Shown: one piece after another, positions 11,579-22,375 of the stretch
Layout: the number at the start of each line of letters is the position of its first letter
Numbering within the stretch: the first letter of the stretch is position 1
NCBI GenBank assembly: GCA_907164885.2
Contig: OU015492.1
Location: 48,250,683 to 48,314,682 of the forward strand
Length of the DNA stretch: 64,000 nucleotides
Direction of reading: 5' to 3'
Source: Dolomedes plantarius
Taxonomy: Eukaryota > Arthropoda > Arachnida > Araneae > Dolomedidae
The notes under the pieces: generated by a model
What the model saw: the letters and a program-made list of their open reading frames with translations, nothing else
The model's database searches: none
Told to the model about the DNA's origin: nothing
Translations under genes and position numbers: made by a program

Positions 11579-12887
11579 TACTTATGAGCTAATAAACTAT
11601 TTCAACTTTCTTACATGTATTTGATGTAACATCGTGAGTCAAAGGCTGACTTTGCGACTGAGAAGTGGAACTAGTTAACTAAGTATTTAAACTTTTGGAA
11701 CTTTTTTTCAACGTCTAAAGATTTTCTCTTCTTTTCTTTCCTTTTCGTAGCGCCACTTTGATACACACGTTTCATGTTGACAGAACTGTCTAGTGCACTA
11801 ACAACAACATACACTGACTGAGAGGTGTAGTGGTAGGATGAAAACCTCCAAACTGTTTGAAACAACTGTTTTTCACTAAACAACGAGCAAACTGCTTTTC
11901 TGAACCGGCCCAAACACTTGGAACTGTTTGATCTGGGGATCAGACTGCCTGTTCTCAAATCTCAACAGTTCTAAGGTCACAACATAACGTAAAATAAAAG
12001 AACAAATGTAAAGTGGTAATGTTTTAACTGTTTTTACTTTTTCTCCCCTTCTCGATCCGGACTCAAGAATGCTCTGGACTCTTCTCGTTCTTGAACGGAA
12101 ACAACTGTATACGACAAAGGGACCGACAACTTACTCTTCTCTCAAACAATAAAATTGTCCATTTATTTCAATTAAAACTGATTTTAGATCCAAATAAGAA
12201 CTGAGATAATTTAACTAATTTTTTAAATTATGGAAACTTTTAAATATTTGTATAATGTATCGGAAATCAAGGTAAAACACTTCAACAAAAAGCGTTTTCC
12301 GCTTTAATACAAAATATATAAAACTATTTTTATTTCTGAATTAAACCGTAAAAACAAATATTGATTGGTTATAAATGTAATTTTTTTAATTTCTCATTTA
12401 TCCGTTCCGAGATTAAAAAGAAAAACTACACAATAAAATTAACATATTTGTTTGCGTTTCTGTTAGAACAGAACAGAAAACAGACTAGATTGGGATACCG
12501 AGTCTGGACTTCCAGTTTCTTCTTTACGTCAACCTGTTTTTTTCCATACAATTGTTACAATTCTACAAACATTTCGTTTGGATTTTGTAAAAACAGCGAT
12601 GCATCAGTCGCTTCCCTTCACCAGCGACACGTCCCCACACACCGATGGCAATACTCGTACGTATGCAGACTGACTGTTCTGCCTTACTGCTGTGCTAAGA
12701 GTAAACATTTACTGACGTTTTAACAACAGTTTAAAATTTAATGTACGCGCGTAAACTTCCTGGGAAAAAGTGACATAATTACCTGGGAAAAAGGGAAAAA
12801 GTGACACTAGTACAACTAATTATACAGTAGTGTAGTTAAAAAAGTACCTGACTAATAAAAAAAATACAAACCACTTCTTTTGGGGGT

Positions 12888-12920
12888 TATACTCGGGACC
12901 CCGAAGGGGTCCCGAGTATA
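12888..12920. repeat. perfect subterminal palindrome of the large hAT
   Basis: Arms TATACTCGGGACCCC and GGGGTCCCGAGTATA flank a GAA loop, a 15-bp perfect stem. It lies about 90 bp inside the right end of the 6100-13008 element, where hAT transposases usually bind subterminal motifs. Confidence 0.85.
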
Positions 12921-13016
12921 AACCACTTTTTATAGGTCCCTTCGGGGCCCCCTTGGGTCGGGGGCCCTCGGCGATCGCCGACTAGCCGACCTAGCCAGTC
13001 CAGGCCTGTCCAAGAT

Positions 13017-13653
13017 ATTTATCATTTACCCAAGAATAATCTCAGTTTAGTTATTTAATTAATTCAAAATAAAAGGAATATACTTTCACAATGAACATTT
13101 ACGGACTTCAGAAAGTGTGCATGCACTTGTCAAATAAAACGAAGATAAATATACAGAGACATAGTAAACACTGATCCGCAAACTACGGAAGCAAGAGTAA
13201 TTTGAAAAAAATCTTATTAGTTTCTGAAACATTAAAAAAAGCTTGAAATTTCATCCCAGTTACTATGCCATGACGTTGCAATTTTTAAAAATAGGTTATA
13301 AATAATCTCAAATATAGATCATTTGTAGTAAATTTTTAAACGCTGTGAAATTTCAGAATTTTTTAAAAAATCAATTGCATGTGGTGATTTCTCATCCCTA
13401 GAGATTTGTAATCTTTTACGTTACCTTGAGTAAAATAAATTTGATCTGATCTTCATTTTTGAAAAGATGGCTCGGACTACCCTCGGGAATTTTTTTTGTG
13501 ATCCTTGAATGTTTTGAGTCTCTGTTGAGACAGTGAATAAATTTAGGTTTTTTTTAAAATCAGTATTAAATAAAGTGCAGTAATATGTAGTGTGTCTTTT
13601 AATCGTAAAATTTCTTTTTAACATAAAGTAACCATATTTATTTATAGACGTTT
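13017..13653. other. no feature recognised
   Basis: AT-rich flank between the hAT target site and the SINE. The short minus-strand open frame 13421-13624 has no recognisable motif. Confidence 0.45.
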
Positions 13654-13665
13654 TACAATATCAGA

Positions 13666-13847
13666 GCCGGACGATGGCCGAATGACTAGGGTGCTGGCTT
13701 TCGGTACCAAAGTCTGTGGGTTCGAGTTCCCCTATAGGCATGGATGTTTGTAGCCGTTCGGAATCGGCTTTAAGTTGTAGGTCCAGGTCTAATTATCCCT
13801 TGTGTAGCAATAAAATAAAAATGAGCGTAGCGCTCTCAACCAAACCA
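13666..13847 (+). mobile_element. tRNA-derived SINE (family S1), complete
   Basis: The head carries an A-box-like TGGCCGAATGAC and a B box GGTTCGAGTTCC with tRNA-like spacing. The body holds GGATGTTTGTAGCCGTTCGG, then GGCTTTAAGTTGTAGGTCCAG, and ends GCGCTCTCAACCAAACC. A 12-bp duplication, TACAATATCAGA, flanks it at 13654-13665 and 13848-13859, so this copy inserted by retrotransposition fairly recently. Related copies: 37726-37946, 57872-58030, and fragments near 30150 and 42940. Confidence 0.88.
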
Positions 13848-14106
13848 TACAATATCAGAATACTGAGCCGATGTCACGGTTGGTGATTCTTTGGTCGGAT
13901 AGGGGCAAATCTAGTTGGAGCTACAATATCATCTAGAACAGGATTTCTCAAAGTGGGTGATACTAGCCCACCCCGGCGGTAAGCACTGGAATGATCTAGC
14001 AGTGGTAAATTCAAATTCAAACAAAGCTACAAACAGTTCTAGCTGCAAAAACGGGTACCGATACTATATCTTAGATTATAGGCAAATCTTAGATTATAGT
14101 ATAAAA

Positions 14107-14292
14107 GTTTTAATTGCATTCCCTTCATTCTATTTAGTGGAACATGGGCTCAACGCTGTTACAAATCTGCTTACTAAACACAGAAACCGATTAGAAATGG
14201 CTGATATCAATGATTTTAAATTGCTGCTGACGAAAATAGAGACGAAAATTCATAAATCGATAGCAGTGTACCAAGTTCATCCATCTCATTAG
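14107..14292 (+). pseudogene. hAT transposase C-terminal fragment
   Basis: The frame gives FPSFYLVEHGLNAVTNLLTK followed by HRNRLEM, then DFKLLLTKIETKI and a terminal QVHPSH with a stop at 14290-14292. This is the end of the hAT dimerisation region as seen in SCAND3/ZBED5-type proteins, where the SYLVE-x-GFSAV-x-LLT-x-RNRL pattern is typical. Upstream sequence in the same frame (from 13915) overlaps the element terminus and is not transposase. The remainder of the protein is deleted. Confidence 0.82.
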
Positions 14293-14391
14293 ATTAGTTT
14301 TAATGTTATTCGTAACTTTTCCTTTTTCATTTAATTTTTTGTGTGTTATGTAAATGTTTCTATGGTTGGTTTTAATAAATAATTTTAAAAT

Positions 14392-14660
14392 TTCAAGCCA
14401 ACGCCTCCATGTCTAGGCTGGATATGGACACGTTTAATCTGTAGACTGGAAAGTCCTTCTATGAGATCAGAGAGGGTGGGAGGGGTGAGATCCCCTCAGA
14501 TGTCATCCCCGGGGGGGGGGCGGGGGGGTTTGGTCAAAACTGAGGTGGCACATGGCTAAATCGGACTCCGACTCTTGTGGTGCCATTATAAACCTAAGTC
14601 GCACCCCTTAGCCAGCTAGCCTATATGGACCTGGTCTGGAATACTTCCTACCAGGGAATA
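14392..14660 (+). repeat. dispersed repeat (family S2 body)
   Basis: This matches the reverse complement of about 27828-28066 along its length: GCTGGATAT, AGAGAGGGTGG, GTCAAAACTGAGGT, TTGTGGTGCCATTATAAA and GCCTATATGGACCTGGTCTG occur in the same order. The 28-kb copy continues into a degraded tRNA-like head, so the family is probably a SINE or is carried by one. This copy has expanded G runs. Confidence 0.7.
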
Positions 14661-14919
14661 TTAGAAACAACAACATAGTTTCAAGCTTCAAGGTGTCTTA
14701 TTTACAAAATCTTTCTTTACTATGTTGAAGAACAAAGGTTTAAATATAGATACATAAATGGACGAAACATTTGTCACTGCATTTCTTTTTGTCCGCTTAA
14801 GAAGGAAAATTTCAAGAGGGGGGGGGGGGGCTTGCTGAGTAATTTTTTTTTTCTGAAAAGCAGGTGGTAGACCAAATAAGTTTGGGAACCCTTGTTCTAG
14901 AATCACTGTAACTTAGAAC

Positions 14920-15341
14920 ATCCTTCTTCTTCTTCTTCTTCTGAGACACTACATCCTACTGCTGGCCAAGGCCGTCCTAATAAGTTTACGCCATCTGGCC
15001 CTATCTAAGGCAATACTCCTCCAGTCTCCCCTATATATAGTTTTTATATCATTCTCAACGGCATCAAGCCACCTACTTGGTGGCCATCTTCGCTTTCTAG
15101 CTACCATAGGTTTGGTAAATGTGAGCTTTTTTACTGGATTTGTGACTCCAGTCCTGTATAAATGACCCAAACATCGAATCCTGTGGCTTTTTATGACCTT
15201 GACAATGTCAGGTTGTCTAAATTTTCGATAGATTTCATGATTAAACATTGATCTCCAAACACCATTTTCGCAAATTGCACCAAATATTTTTCTTAATATT
15301 TTGCGCTCGAAGATCAATAGTTTATTTTCAAGTTTTAACAT
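14920..15341 (-). pseudogene. RTE-like LINE, 3' end of reverse transcriptase ORF
   Basis: The minus-strand frame ending at 14949 reads FERKILRKIFG, then IKSHRIRCLGHLYRTG, then RWLDAVENDIK and DRARWRKLIRTA. This is the conserved tail found after the reverse transcriptase domain in RTE-type LINEs (FERKILR, RCLGH, RPP-x-RW-x-D, RW-x-L motifs). A GAA-rich simple tail (CTT repeats at 14925-14941 on the plus strand) lies just beyond the stop, like an RTE 3' tail. The copy is 5'-truncated near 15341, leaving about 130 codons of an ORF that would exceed 900. It encodes no endonuclease or polymerase core here. Confidence 0.8.
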
Positions 15342-17035
15342 TAATAAACCAAAAACATCAGATTTAAACTTTTATTTTTTAACTACTTCCTATTATTTCA
15401 AACCAATGAAAGGAAATATTAGTTATATAATTGTCTTCTTTTTTTTTTTCCAAACTCACGAATACGTGGTTTTGCGAGGAAGATACTCCATGCCCACGAA
15501 CTGGTAGCACTGGCACAAAGAGCGTCAGTATCATAATTCCAGACTTTGAACAGACTTCATTTACTTGAAAAGTGGAACCACGAGAGAAAAAGCAAAACAA
15601 TAGACCGTTTGTTTGAAATGCATTTACAATCCTTTTGAAATATCCTAAAGTAGGCAGACAGCTATAGAGGAAAAAAAATTCAAAACGATAATTTATTTTA
15701 AATTAAATCAAAACTAAGTAAAAAAGAAATGTACCTCTTTTAGTAATCTAGGGTATTATTTTATCTATGAGACTTTTAGTCATAAATTATTCATGTTGTT
15801 AAAATTAAAAAAAAATGTTTGTGAAATGTTGAAATGTAAGCAGTAGATGAAATCGTTTGTATAATATGATTGACGTTACGAAGTAAATATGAGTTTTTTG
15901 AAATTATATGCCCCGAGTTTTAGATTTTGAATGCAAACTGCATTTATAAAGGTACGAATTTTTTAAAAAAGAATTAAGGTTTTATACAAATGCCGCATAT
16001 TTTTCTATGATTTAAACATAAAATTATTATATTAACACCAGCATTATTACTTAAATGTATCCGAAATTTCATAAATGTAAAAAATGGTACATATATTAAA
16101 ACTTAATTATGAAACACGGCTGAACAAGAAAACAATTGTATCGTATTGAGTCTGCATTAAATTAAGCTGATGGCCTTTCCACTTATTTTTCTAGCTATTT
16201 AAAGAAGAACAGAGTTATCCTTATTATGCTTACTGAAACGGACTTTTTCCCGGCTAAATACAATGAACTGAAGCAGCCGCTAAAAAGGTGAACAATGCTA
16301 TCTAAAATAACTGCAACCAGATTTTCCCCTAATATTTTGAGCAGGATTTTCAACAAAACCTTTACTTTTTTTCTAATTCAAAAACTTTCGCACTTGATTG
16401 AAAATGCATCTTGTGTACAATAGATACAATGGGTAAAATGTTTTTATTCTTCTTTTGAGAATGTTATTCTGAAAAATAATTAACATCCAAACTACCGATA
16501 ACTTCCTCCATTCCGAGTTTTATCTAAAACTATTGTTATAGTCATTAAAAGTTATAATAATAATGCCTAGAGAAAATACTGGCAAAAGAAAGCACAATGA
16601 GCACATTAAAAAACAAGTTTATCCAAAAGGCAATTCTAGTGGTGTACTCTTATAGTGCTACCATTCCTAATGTTATTTTAAACTTATAATAATCACAACA
16701 AACGGTTATTTTTTTTTCGACCATACAACCATGAACTACTACTTACAGGTTTTATCGTAGGTAGAAATGCCATTTAAAAGTACATATCAGAACATAAAAA
16801 AAGCATTGAATATTCCATTTCCAACTCTTGTTTGGCGTGTGATTAGTGGTCAGTAAAGGGAAAACCCATAAAGAACTGCGTTATCTGGGAGGCGGCTCGT
16901 GCTGGAGCCATAAGCTGGAGCCAGAAGCCAGACATCCGTGGATCGAAGCTGTGTTCTGTCTGAGACTTTTAAAAAAAAATTAATTGGTGCCTAGTAATTT
17001 CATTATGTACGTACATTGTCTAACCCAGTATTTCC
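15342..17035. other. mostly no feature; possible SINE-like piece near 16900-16980
   Basis: AT-rich sequence. At about 16905-16975 there is a GC-balanced stretch with a B-box-like GTGGATCGAAGCTG followed by GTTCTGTCTGAGAC. It resembles the end of a similar piece near 18990-19035 (GTGGGTTCAAACCACG then GTTCTGTTAGAG). This may be a third tRNA-derived family, but evidence is thin. Confidence 0.35.
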
Positions 17036-17100
17036 CAACTTTTTTACATTTGCGCCACCCTTGAGAATAAGATTAGAACTTTGGGAACCCACGTTAGGAT
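17036..17100 (+). mobile_element. isolated hAT-like terminus
   Basis: CAGTATTTCCCAACTTTTTT followed by a GCGCCACCC motif is a typical hAT-type left end (compare CAGGATTTCTCAAAG at 13939). I found no partner terminus, so it is a fragment. Confidence 0.4.
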
Positions 17101-17261
17101 TTCTGTTTTAAATTTTTTTAAAAATATTAAATCAAGTGGAATGTCTATCAAAAACATGTTAAATTTTAGTTCTAGTAAACACTTGCTTCATTGAGGATTT
17201 TATTCATATGTTAATAGCATATATTAAAACAGTTTCGAAAATAGCTATGTGATTCAGTATA

Positions 17262-17412
17262 ATAATACACTAAAGCAGAGTTTCCCAAAGTGTGTTCCGC
17301 GGAACCCTGGGGTTCCATCAAAGTATTTAGGGGGTTCAATGAGACAGTCTGATGGCCAACCAATATTTTATTTATCCTCATATTTTTGTTTTTATAATCA
17401 ATATTATTTATT
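17262..17412 (+). repeat. hAT-like terminal repeat, unit 1 of a local duplication
   Basis: AATAATACAC-x-A-x-AG precedes GCAGAGTTTCCCAAAGTGTG and then a CCGCGGAACC stretch; the same order occurs at 17803-17952, 542 bp downstream. Because the sequence upstream of the CAGAG terminus also matches, the pair looks like a local duplication and not two insertions. The GTTTCCCAAAGTG style is hAT-like. Confidence 0.6.
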
Positions 17413-17607
17413 TTTGTGAAGAATTTTTTTAGGGATTTTTTGTTTAATTCAATAAAATATAAATATTAAAACTATGTTTGTTTCATTCAATATCACATTA
17501 AATTTAGGGGAGGAAGGGGTCTATTGACCAAAAAATGTAGAGGGCTCCGAGAATTTTGAAAAATGTTCCGAGTGTTCAGCAATAATAATAATAAAAAATT
17601 AAAAAAA

Positions 17608-17802
17608 ATTCTGGTAGTATCTTCTAACGAAACAATCGCGGGTTATTAAGATAGGATTACTTATCGTTGCTTACCTCTTGTATGAGTATATAAATGTATG
17701 TTATGTATATATGTATCTATATATATGTACGTATGCATATATATACATATATGTATGTCAAAATTTTGACGCATTTTGGTACTTTTCTGTTTAACTGTTT
17801 AC
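17608..17802 (+). repeat. dispersed repeat family K, copy 1 (fragment)
   Basis: Contains CGCGGGTTATTAAGATAGGA, ATTACTTATCGTTGCTTACC and AAAATTTTGACGCATTTTGG, then TTTCTGTTTAACTGTTTAC. The same blocks, in the same order, occur at 50875-52605 and inverted at 21927-22165. It is cut off on the right by unit 2 of the hAT-like repeat. Confidence 0.7.
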
Positions 17803-17952
17803 AATAATACACCAGAGCAGAGTTTCCCAAAGTGTGATCCGCGGAACCGTGGGGTTCCACCAAAAAATTTAGGGGTTCCATGAGACAGTCTGACAGCCAA
17901 GGCATATTTTATTTACCCTCATATTTATATTTTTATAATCACTATTATTTGT
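17803..17952 (+). repeat. hAT-like terminal repeat, unit 2
   Basis: Second unit of the duplication described for 17262-17412: GCAGAGTTTCCCAAAGTGTG, CCGCGGAACC, GAGACAGTCTGA and CCTCATATTT are in the same order. Confidence 0.6.
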
Positions 17953-20031
17953 TTATAGGTAGGGGGGATGCCGTGGTTTTATTGAATTAAAATAACTTTT
18001 TAGAGAATTGGTCCCAAAACTTAGTTGTTCGTGAATCGAAACCACACTTTGCTAGATACTACTTTAATTGTGATTTAGAGATTTCATCAGTTACAGATGA
18101 AAGACAAACGTTTTCTCTATCACATCACTTAAAATTTTTCTTGTCTTTAAAAATCTTGATATTTTTACCACGTTTTTATTAACTCGCTTTCTTGTTTGTG
18201 TGTTTGTCCAGTACAAGTCTTGCAATTGATTTTTAACTAACTTTCCGACTAGCTAGACATTTGAAACTTTTAGAATAGTTCAGAATACGATGACAATGCA
18301 TTCTTTTAATACTTTTAGCCATCTTTAAGCAGAATTTGAATTCCCTTTCAGTTAATTTTGTTTTGTATGAAAAGTTAGTTTGGAAAAAATCCGCAAGGTG
18401 GCGCTACGATCGAATTAAATGCTTGCCCTTTTGCGTAACGGCGTTTGACAATTTTGAAAACAGAAGTTGGGTCAGTAACGGTATGACGCGTCATATATGT
18501 AGTTTACACTACACTTAACCTCTCATACTCAATATACCAAGCCTCACCTCCACGCGGTTCACCTGACACTCCAAAAAAAATTGGAAACCAAGTAGGATCT
18601 AGTATTAATGTTTGTAAAAATCTCATAAATGTGATTCAATTAATAAATGTTTGAAAATTTCTTATAATTGCTATCTTTATTACGCATTTGATCATTTTAT
18701 TTCAAGTTGATGGGATAATTCATAAAATTTTTTTTTAAAAGTATTTATTAATACATAGAATTGTCAAGTTTATATGATTCAACAGAAAATTTAAAAACGT
18801 GGTATATAAAAAGTTCTTTTTATCTTGTAATTATTATTGATTTTCCGCTCGGGGTAATCAGTCGCGACTAACAAACAAGCATTTTCCTTTCATATCATCC
18901 ACTAGTAAACTTCTCAACAGGTTTGAAAATACGTATGGCACAGTCACTACAAAAATGTATGAGCCAGAGTTTTTTGATATGGACCCGTAACATCAAGTTC
19001 CGTGGGTTCAAACCACGTTCTGTTAGAGATATTTTTTTAAATTGCGATATGGTCATTTAATTAATTAAGTACTTATGACCTAAACTGTTTGTCTCAGGTT
19101 ATCTGAAATTTATGTTGTCTTTAAAAATCTATATATTTATTAAGTAATCAAAGTATAGGCCGGATGAAAAAGTGATCAGTGGAAGCGTTTTGGATATGCA
19201 ACAGAAGTTCGTAAATTGAATCCATTTTCTTATGTGACTTTATACTAGCAAGTAGGAAGAATTAAGGTGACTTATTTTGCTCGATTTCAGATAGGTCGAA
19301 GAATTAATGCCGAAAGACTGTATTAGATCAATTAGGTATACGTATGAGTGGATCAGAATCAAAATGGGCCACGTTCGCCATTCAAAGTTTTGAGATAATT
19401 GAGCTTAAAGTATACATTTCATTAAAAATTCTCCCTTCCCAAATTTTTTTAGCTTAGCCTTTAGCCGTATAAACGACCACGGACTTAGACCTTTTCAGCA
19501 CTGAAGTTATATTTACTTTGTCCTTATTGTAGACAAACAAAATTTTAATTTCACTTTTTTTGACTTGGTCCACTTTGATTCTGAACACCTCATACTGTAT
19601 ACTTTTGAATTCTCCTTTATATTCATGGCTCTTTTATAATGATAGTGTATGGCCTTTTCATTTACGATGCTTTTCTTTACATATGAGATGTGTGTTATCG
19701 CAAAATTTCAAAACTTTCTGTAATCAAAATATAAATAGTGTCCTTTTTGCCTGTTTTAGTTTATTGTGTAGGCGTTCTCTCTTTTTGTTCCTGCGGGGGG
19801 GGGGGGGGAGAAAGCTAATTTTGCTTTCGAAAGTCGCAGAGTTTAATTTTGTCGATTATTTATAGTGAATATTATAAGGTTTTTTAAATCCTCAACAGTT
19901 TCAACGGTTTTAACGTTATATTTATGACAAATTAAACATATTTTTAAAAAGATAAATAACAAATATTTGGAACTAATTACAAGTTATTTTTAGAATACAT
20001 AATTTTTTGTTCATTTTTCCATTAAATTTCT
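17953..20031. other. no clear feature
   Basis: AT-rich. A weak tRNA-like B box occurs near 19004-19020. The frame 19560-19865 ends in a poly-G tract and has no recognisable motif. Confidence 0.4.
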
Positions 20032-20039
20032 TCTATTAA

Positions 20040-20225
20040 CAGGGCCTTTTTGTCGCATGGGCAGATCGGGACTTTGCCCAGGGCCCCCTGATACTAGGGG
20101 GCCCCAAACCCCCCTTGGTGTATGCACCTAGTACATCTAATAGTATGTATTTTTATAAATGTCCGTAAGGGGGGCCCCCAAATAGCATCTGCCCAGGGGC
20201 CCCCAGCGTTCATAATCGGGCCCTG
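20040..20225. mobile_element. hAT MITE with perfect 8-bp target duplication
   Basis: Left end CAGGGCCTTTTTGTCGCATG; right end ATAATCGGGCCCTG. Flanks 20032-20039 and 20226-20233 are both TCTATTAA. The 186-bp interior is itself nearly palindromic (GGGCAGATCGGGAC ... CATCTGCCCAGGGGCCC). The termini resemble those of the 8-510 element. Confidence 0.88.
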
Positions 20226-20246
20226 TCTATTAATATGGCCTATTGG

Positions 20247-20248
<2 letters not shown>

Positions 20249-20304
<56 letters not shown>
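20249..20304. repeat. (TA)n microsatellite
   Basis: About 55 bp of pure TA. Confidence 0.95.
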
Positions 20305-20306
<2 letters not shown>

Positions 20307-20511
20307 GTCATTTTCCAAATAGACGTACCGTATTTTTCGGACCGTAAGACGTACCTTTTTACATAAAAAAAATCGCCTTAAAATTGGGGTTCGTCTTATG
20401 GTCCGAAGGTAACATTAAAATAAAATGAATATTTTATTATATATTTTATGTATATTTATTATATAAATTATTATATATATTTATTATACATATATTAATA
20501 CATTTATTGAA

Positions 20512-20518
20512 TATTATA

Positions 20519-20580
<62 letters not shown>
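20512..20580. repeat. (TA)n microsatellite
   Basis: Nearly pure TA tract abutting transposon remnant B. Confidence 0.95.
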
Positions 20581-20584
<4 letters not shown>

Positions 20585-20893
20585 TATACAGGGTGACCAT
20601 AAATTATTGTCGGGGTCTCCTTACCTCATAACTTTAGATTTGAGAACATGTCAAAAATATTATTACATCTCGTAAAGTACAACATACTATAAAAATATTA
20701 TTACATATTCGTAAACACAAATAATGTAAATAATTCAACACAAAATAGTACGTATAAAGAGGACATAGGCAGCCTAACAATTAACAGAAAACCTACTCTA
20801 GCATTGAAAAATTTTACCTTTTCAATAAAAGATTGCTCTGTTGCAACAAATCCTCATAGTGAAAGCAGACAAATATAACAAAAAGTAAAAAGT

Positions 20894-21135
20894 TCAACAA
20901 AGCAAGATAGTTATTAGCAGGAAGAATGCAGACAAAAATAAACCGAAATCACGCACTTAGGGATCAACGCACCATAATGCAAGATTCTGTAGCTGTAAAG
21001 GAACAGAAGTAGCAGAAAGTTTGGTTCCTTTACTGTTACAGAATCATGCATTATGGTGCGTTGAGCCCTAAGTGTGTGATTTCGGTTTATTTTTGTCTGC
21101 ATTCTTCCTGCTAATAATTATCTTGCTTTGTTGAA
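20894..21135. repeat. 242-bp fold-back element
   Basis: Arm 1 (20894-21004, starting TTCAACAAAGCAAGATAG) pairs with arm 2 (21024-21135, ending CTTGCTTTGTTGAA) over about 111 bp with only a few mismatches; the loop is 19 nt. No coding capacity. A transcript would form a long near-perfect hairpin. Confidence 0.92.
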
Positions 21136-21223
21136 TTATTTATTTTTAGTTACATATTCGTAAAGTTTCAAAAAGTTTTTTTGATAGCCCAAACAAAGTT
21201 ATGAATACAGAAATTAATGAATT

Positions 21224-21823
21224 ACTAGTTGATACCCGTCAAAACATGACGGCTAGATTGTAAATAAATGTATACTAATACACAAATTATACTCAACACA
21301 TCATTGCCAAATGTTGAAAATCATAATAATGCGCAGAAGCAAATGTGTTTAAGCGGCCTCATGCTTAGTGAATATCTAAAGCCAGATTTAAAAGTGTCAC
21401 TGAGCATGCGCAGAAAGCAATTTTTTTATTGTAAATTATCGCTCATTAAACAGCGCGAAATAAACAATTTCCGTGAGGTTTAATCTTATATTTCACAAAC
21501 ATAATTATCATAAAAATAAATATGGTAGAGAGAGATCTAGAGACTTCTCGGAACAATCGTGTTTATCATTAAAACGTCACTGAGCATCCTCAGAAACAGC
21601 GAGTTTCTAAAGACAGATTTAAACATGCCACTGAGCATGCGCAGAAATCAATTTTTTAATTGCTAATTATCGCTAACTAATAGAAATTACAGTTACAAAA
21701 ACCAAATTTGACAAATCTGCAGATTACAAGCTTTCGTTTAAGACCAATATGAAGTAAATTGATGCAGTAGTATTCCCTCACGGACTGCCCAAAAAGTCGG
21801 CTTAGCAACTTAAATATATAGAT
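21224..21823 (+). repeat. dispersed repeat family P, copy 2
   Basis: Starts ACTAGTTGATACCCGTCAAA and ends TTAAATATATAGAT. Collinear with 2224-2950 but with different internal deletions; the GAGCATGCGCAGAAA block is again present twice. Confidence 0.72.
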
Positions 21824-21926
21824 GAGCACAAATTTAGATAGTTTCCACATATATAGTTAGTGCTATTAAATAAAAAACTTTTTGAGTTGCTATTAAAAAA
21901 AAACTTTTTACTTTGCGAATATTTTT

Positions 21927-22165
21927 TTAACGTAGGATTACGTTCCTCAATAACGGTCCTCCGGAAAGAAAAAATTCAGAGTCCGTAGCGAGTTATAATT
22001 TTGGTAGCTCGCCAAACCCAGTAACAGTAAAGGGTTAAACAGAAAAGTACCAAAATGTGTCCCCCCCCAAAAAAATGAGGTAAGCAACGATAAGTAATCC
22101 TACGTTAATAACCCGCGGTAGTTTCGTGAGAAGAGTTTCGTTAGAGATTTTTTTTTCGATAGCGG
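21927..22165 (-). repeat. dispersed repeat family K, copy 2 (inverted)
   Basis: CGTAGGATTAC at 21931-21941 and its inverse GTAATCCTACG at 22094-22104, each with TTAA directly outside (21927-21930 and 22105-22108). TTAA plus short inverted ends would suit a piggyBac-type MITE. However, the sequence beyond the right TTAA (ACCCGCGGTAGTTTCGT) is also shared with the other K copies, so the repeat unit is larger than the inverted-repeat interval. Confidence 0.6.
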
Positions 22166-22177
22166 AGACACTTGTCA

Positions 22178-22375
22178 TGTAGACATTCGCCTATAGTTCA
22201 CCGCAGTTTGCTAGCCACTTTACTGTGGAGGCACCATATAGGTGTACCAGCATTACCCCCTATGAAGGGACGACACAAACGGAGATATTTTAGTTGCGCG
22301 ACGCCGGGATTCGATCCGCGCACTTTCAGCACCGAAAGTCAGCGCACTCTACTACAGGGTCACCACAAGCCCACT
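22178..22375 (-). mobile_element. tRNA-derived SINE (family S2), minus strand
   Basis: On the minus strand: an A-box-like TAGTAGAGTGCGCTGA, then TTCGGTGCTGAAAGTGCGCG and a B box GGATCGAATCCC, followed by AAAATATCTCCGTTTGTG. The head is shared, degraded, with 28052-28110. It is not a functional tRNA: no plausible cloverleaf acceptor closes. Confidence 0.65.

Larger units (their letters stand above)
6100..13008 (-). mobile_element. large hAT element (ZMYM1-like), with nested insertions
   Basis: The left end CAAGCCCGGACTGGCTA and the right end TAGCCAGTCCAGGCCTG are inverted repeats. The flanks 6092-6099 and 13009-13016 are both exactly TCCAAGAT, an 8-bp hAT target duplication. Both subterminal regions are GC-rich, with palindromes such as 12888-12920. 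A decayed transposase runs on the minus strand from about 11381 to 6650. Nested inside are a Tc1-like element (8140-9897) and a TA-flanked MITE (10702-10934). Removing these leaves about 4.9 kb. The stretch 11400-12880 is the transposase-upstream side; short open frames there are not recognised. Confidence 0.88.
13939..14894 (+). mobile_element. hAT remnant (SCAND3/ZBED-like)
   Basis: Left end CAGGATTTCTCAAAGTGGG; right end ...TTTGGGAACCCTTG, the inverted equivalent. Flanks 13931-13938 (ATCTAGAA) and 14895-14902 (TTCTAGAA) form an 8-bp duplication with one mismatch. Only the C-terminal end of the transposase survives (14107-14292). A second repeat (14392-14660) is embedded in it. Confidence 0.8.

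Noticed and set aside
11671..12723. Frames at 11671-11958 and 12361-12723
   Set aside because: They lie in the non-coding upstream side of the hAT transposase and show no recognisable domain.
13666..13740. tRNA gene
   Set aside because: A and B boxes are present, but no cloverleaf or acceptor stem closes, and the sequence is repeated with a common SINE body.
22270..22375. tRNA gene on the minus strand
   Set aside because: The B box is good, but the element continues into a shared repeat body and no acceptor stem is apparent.
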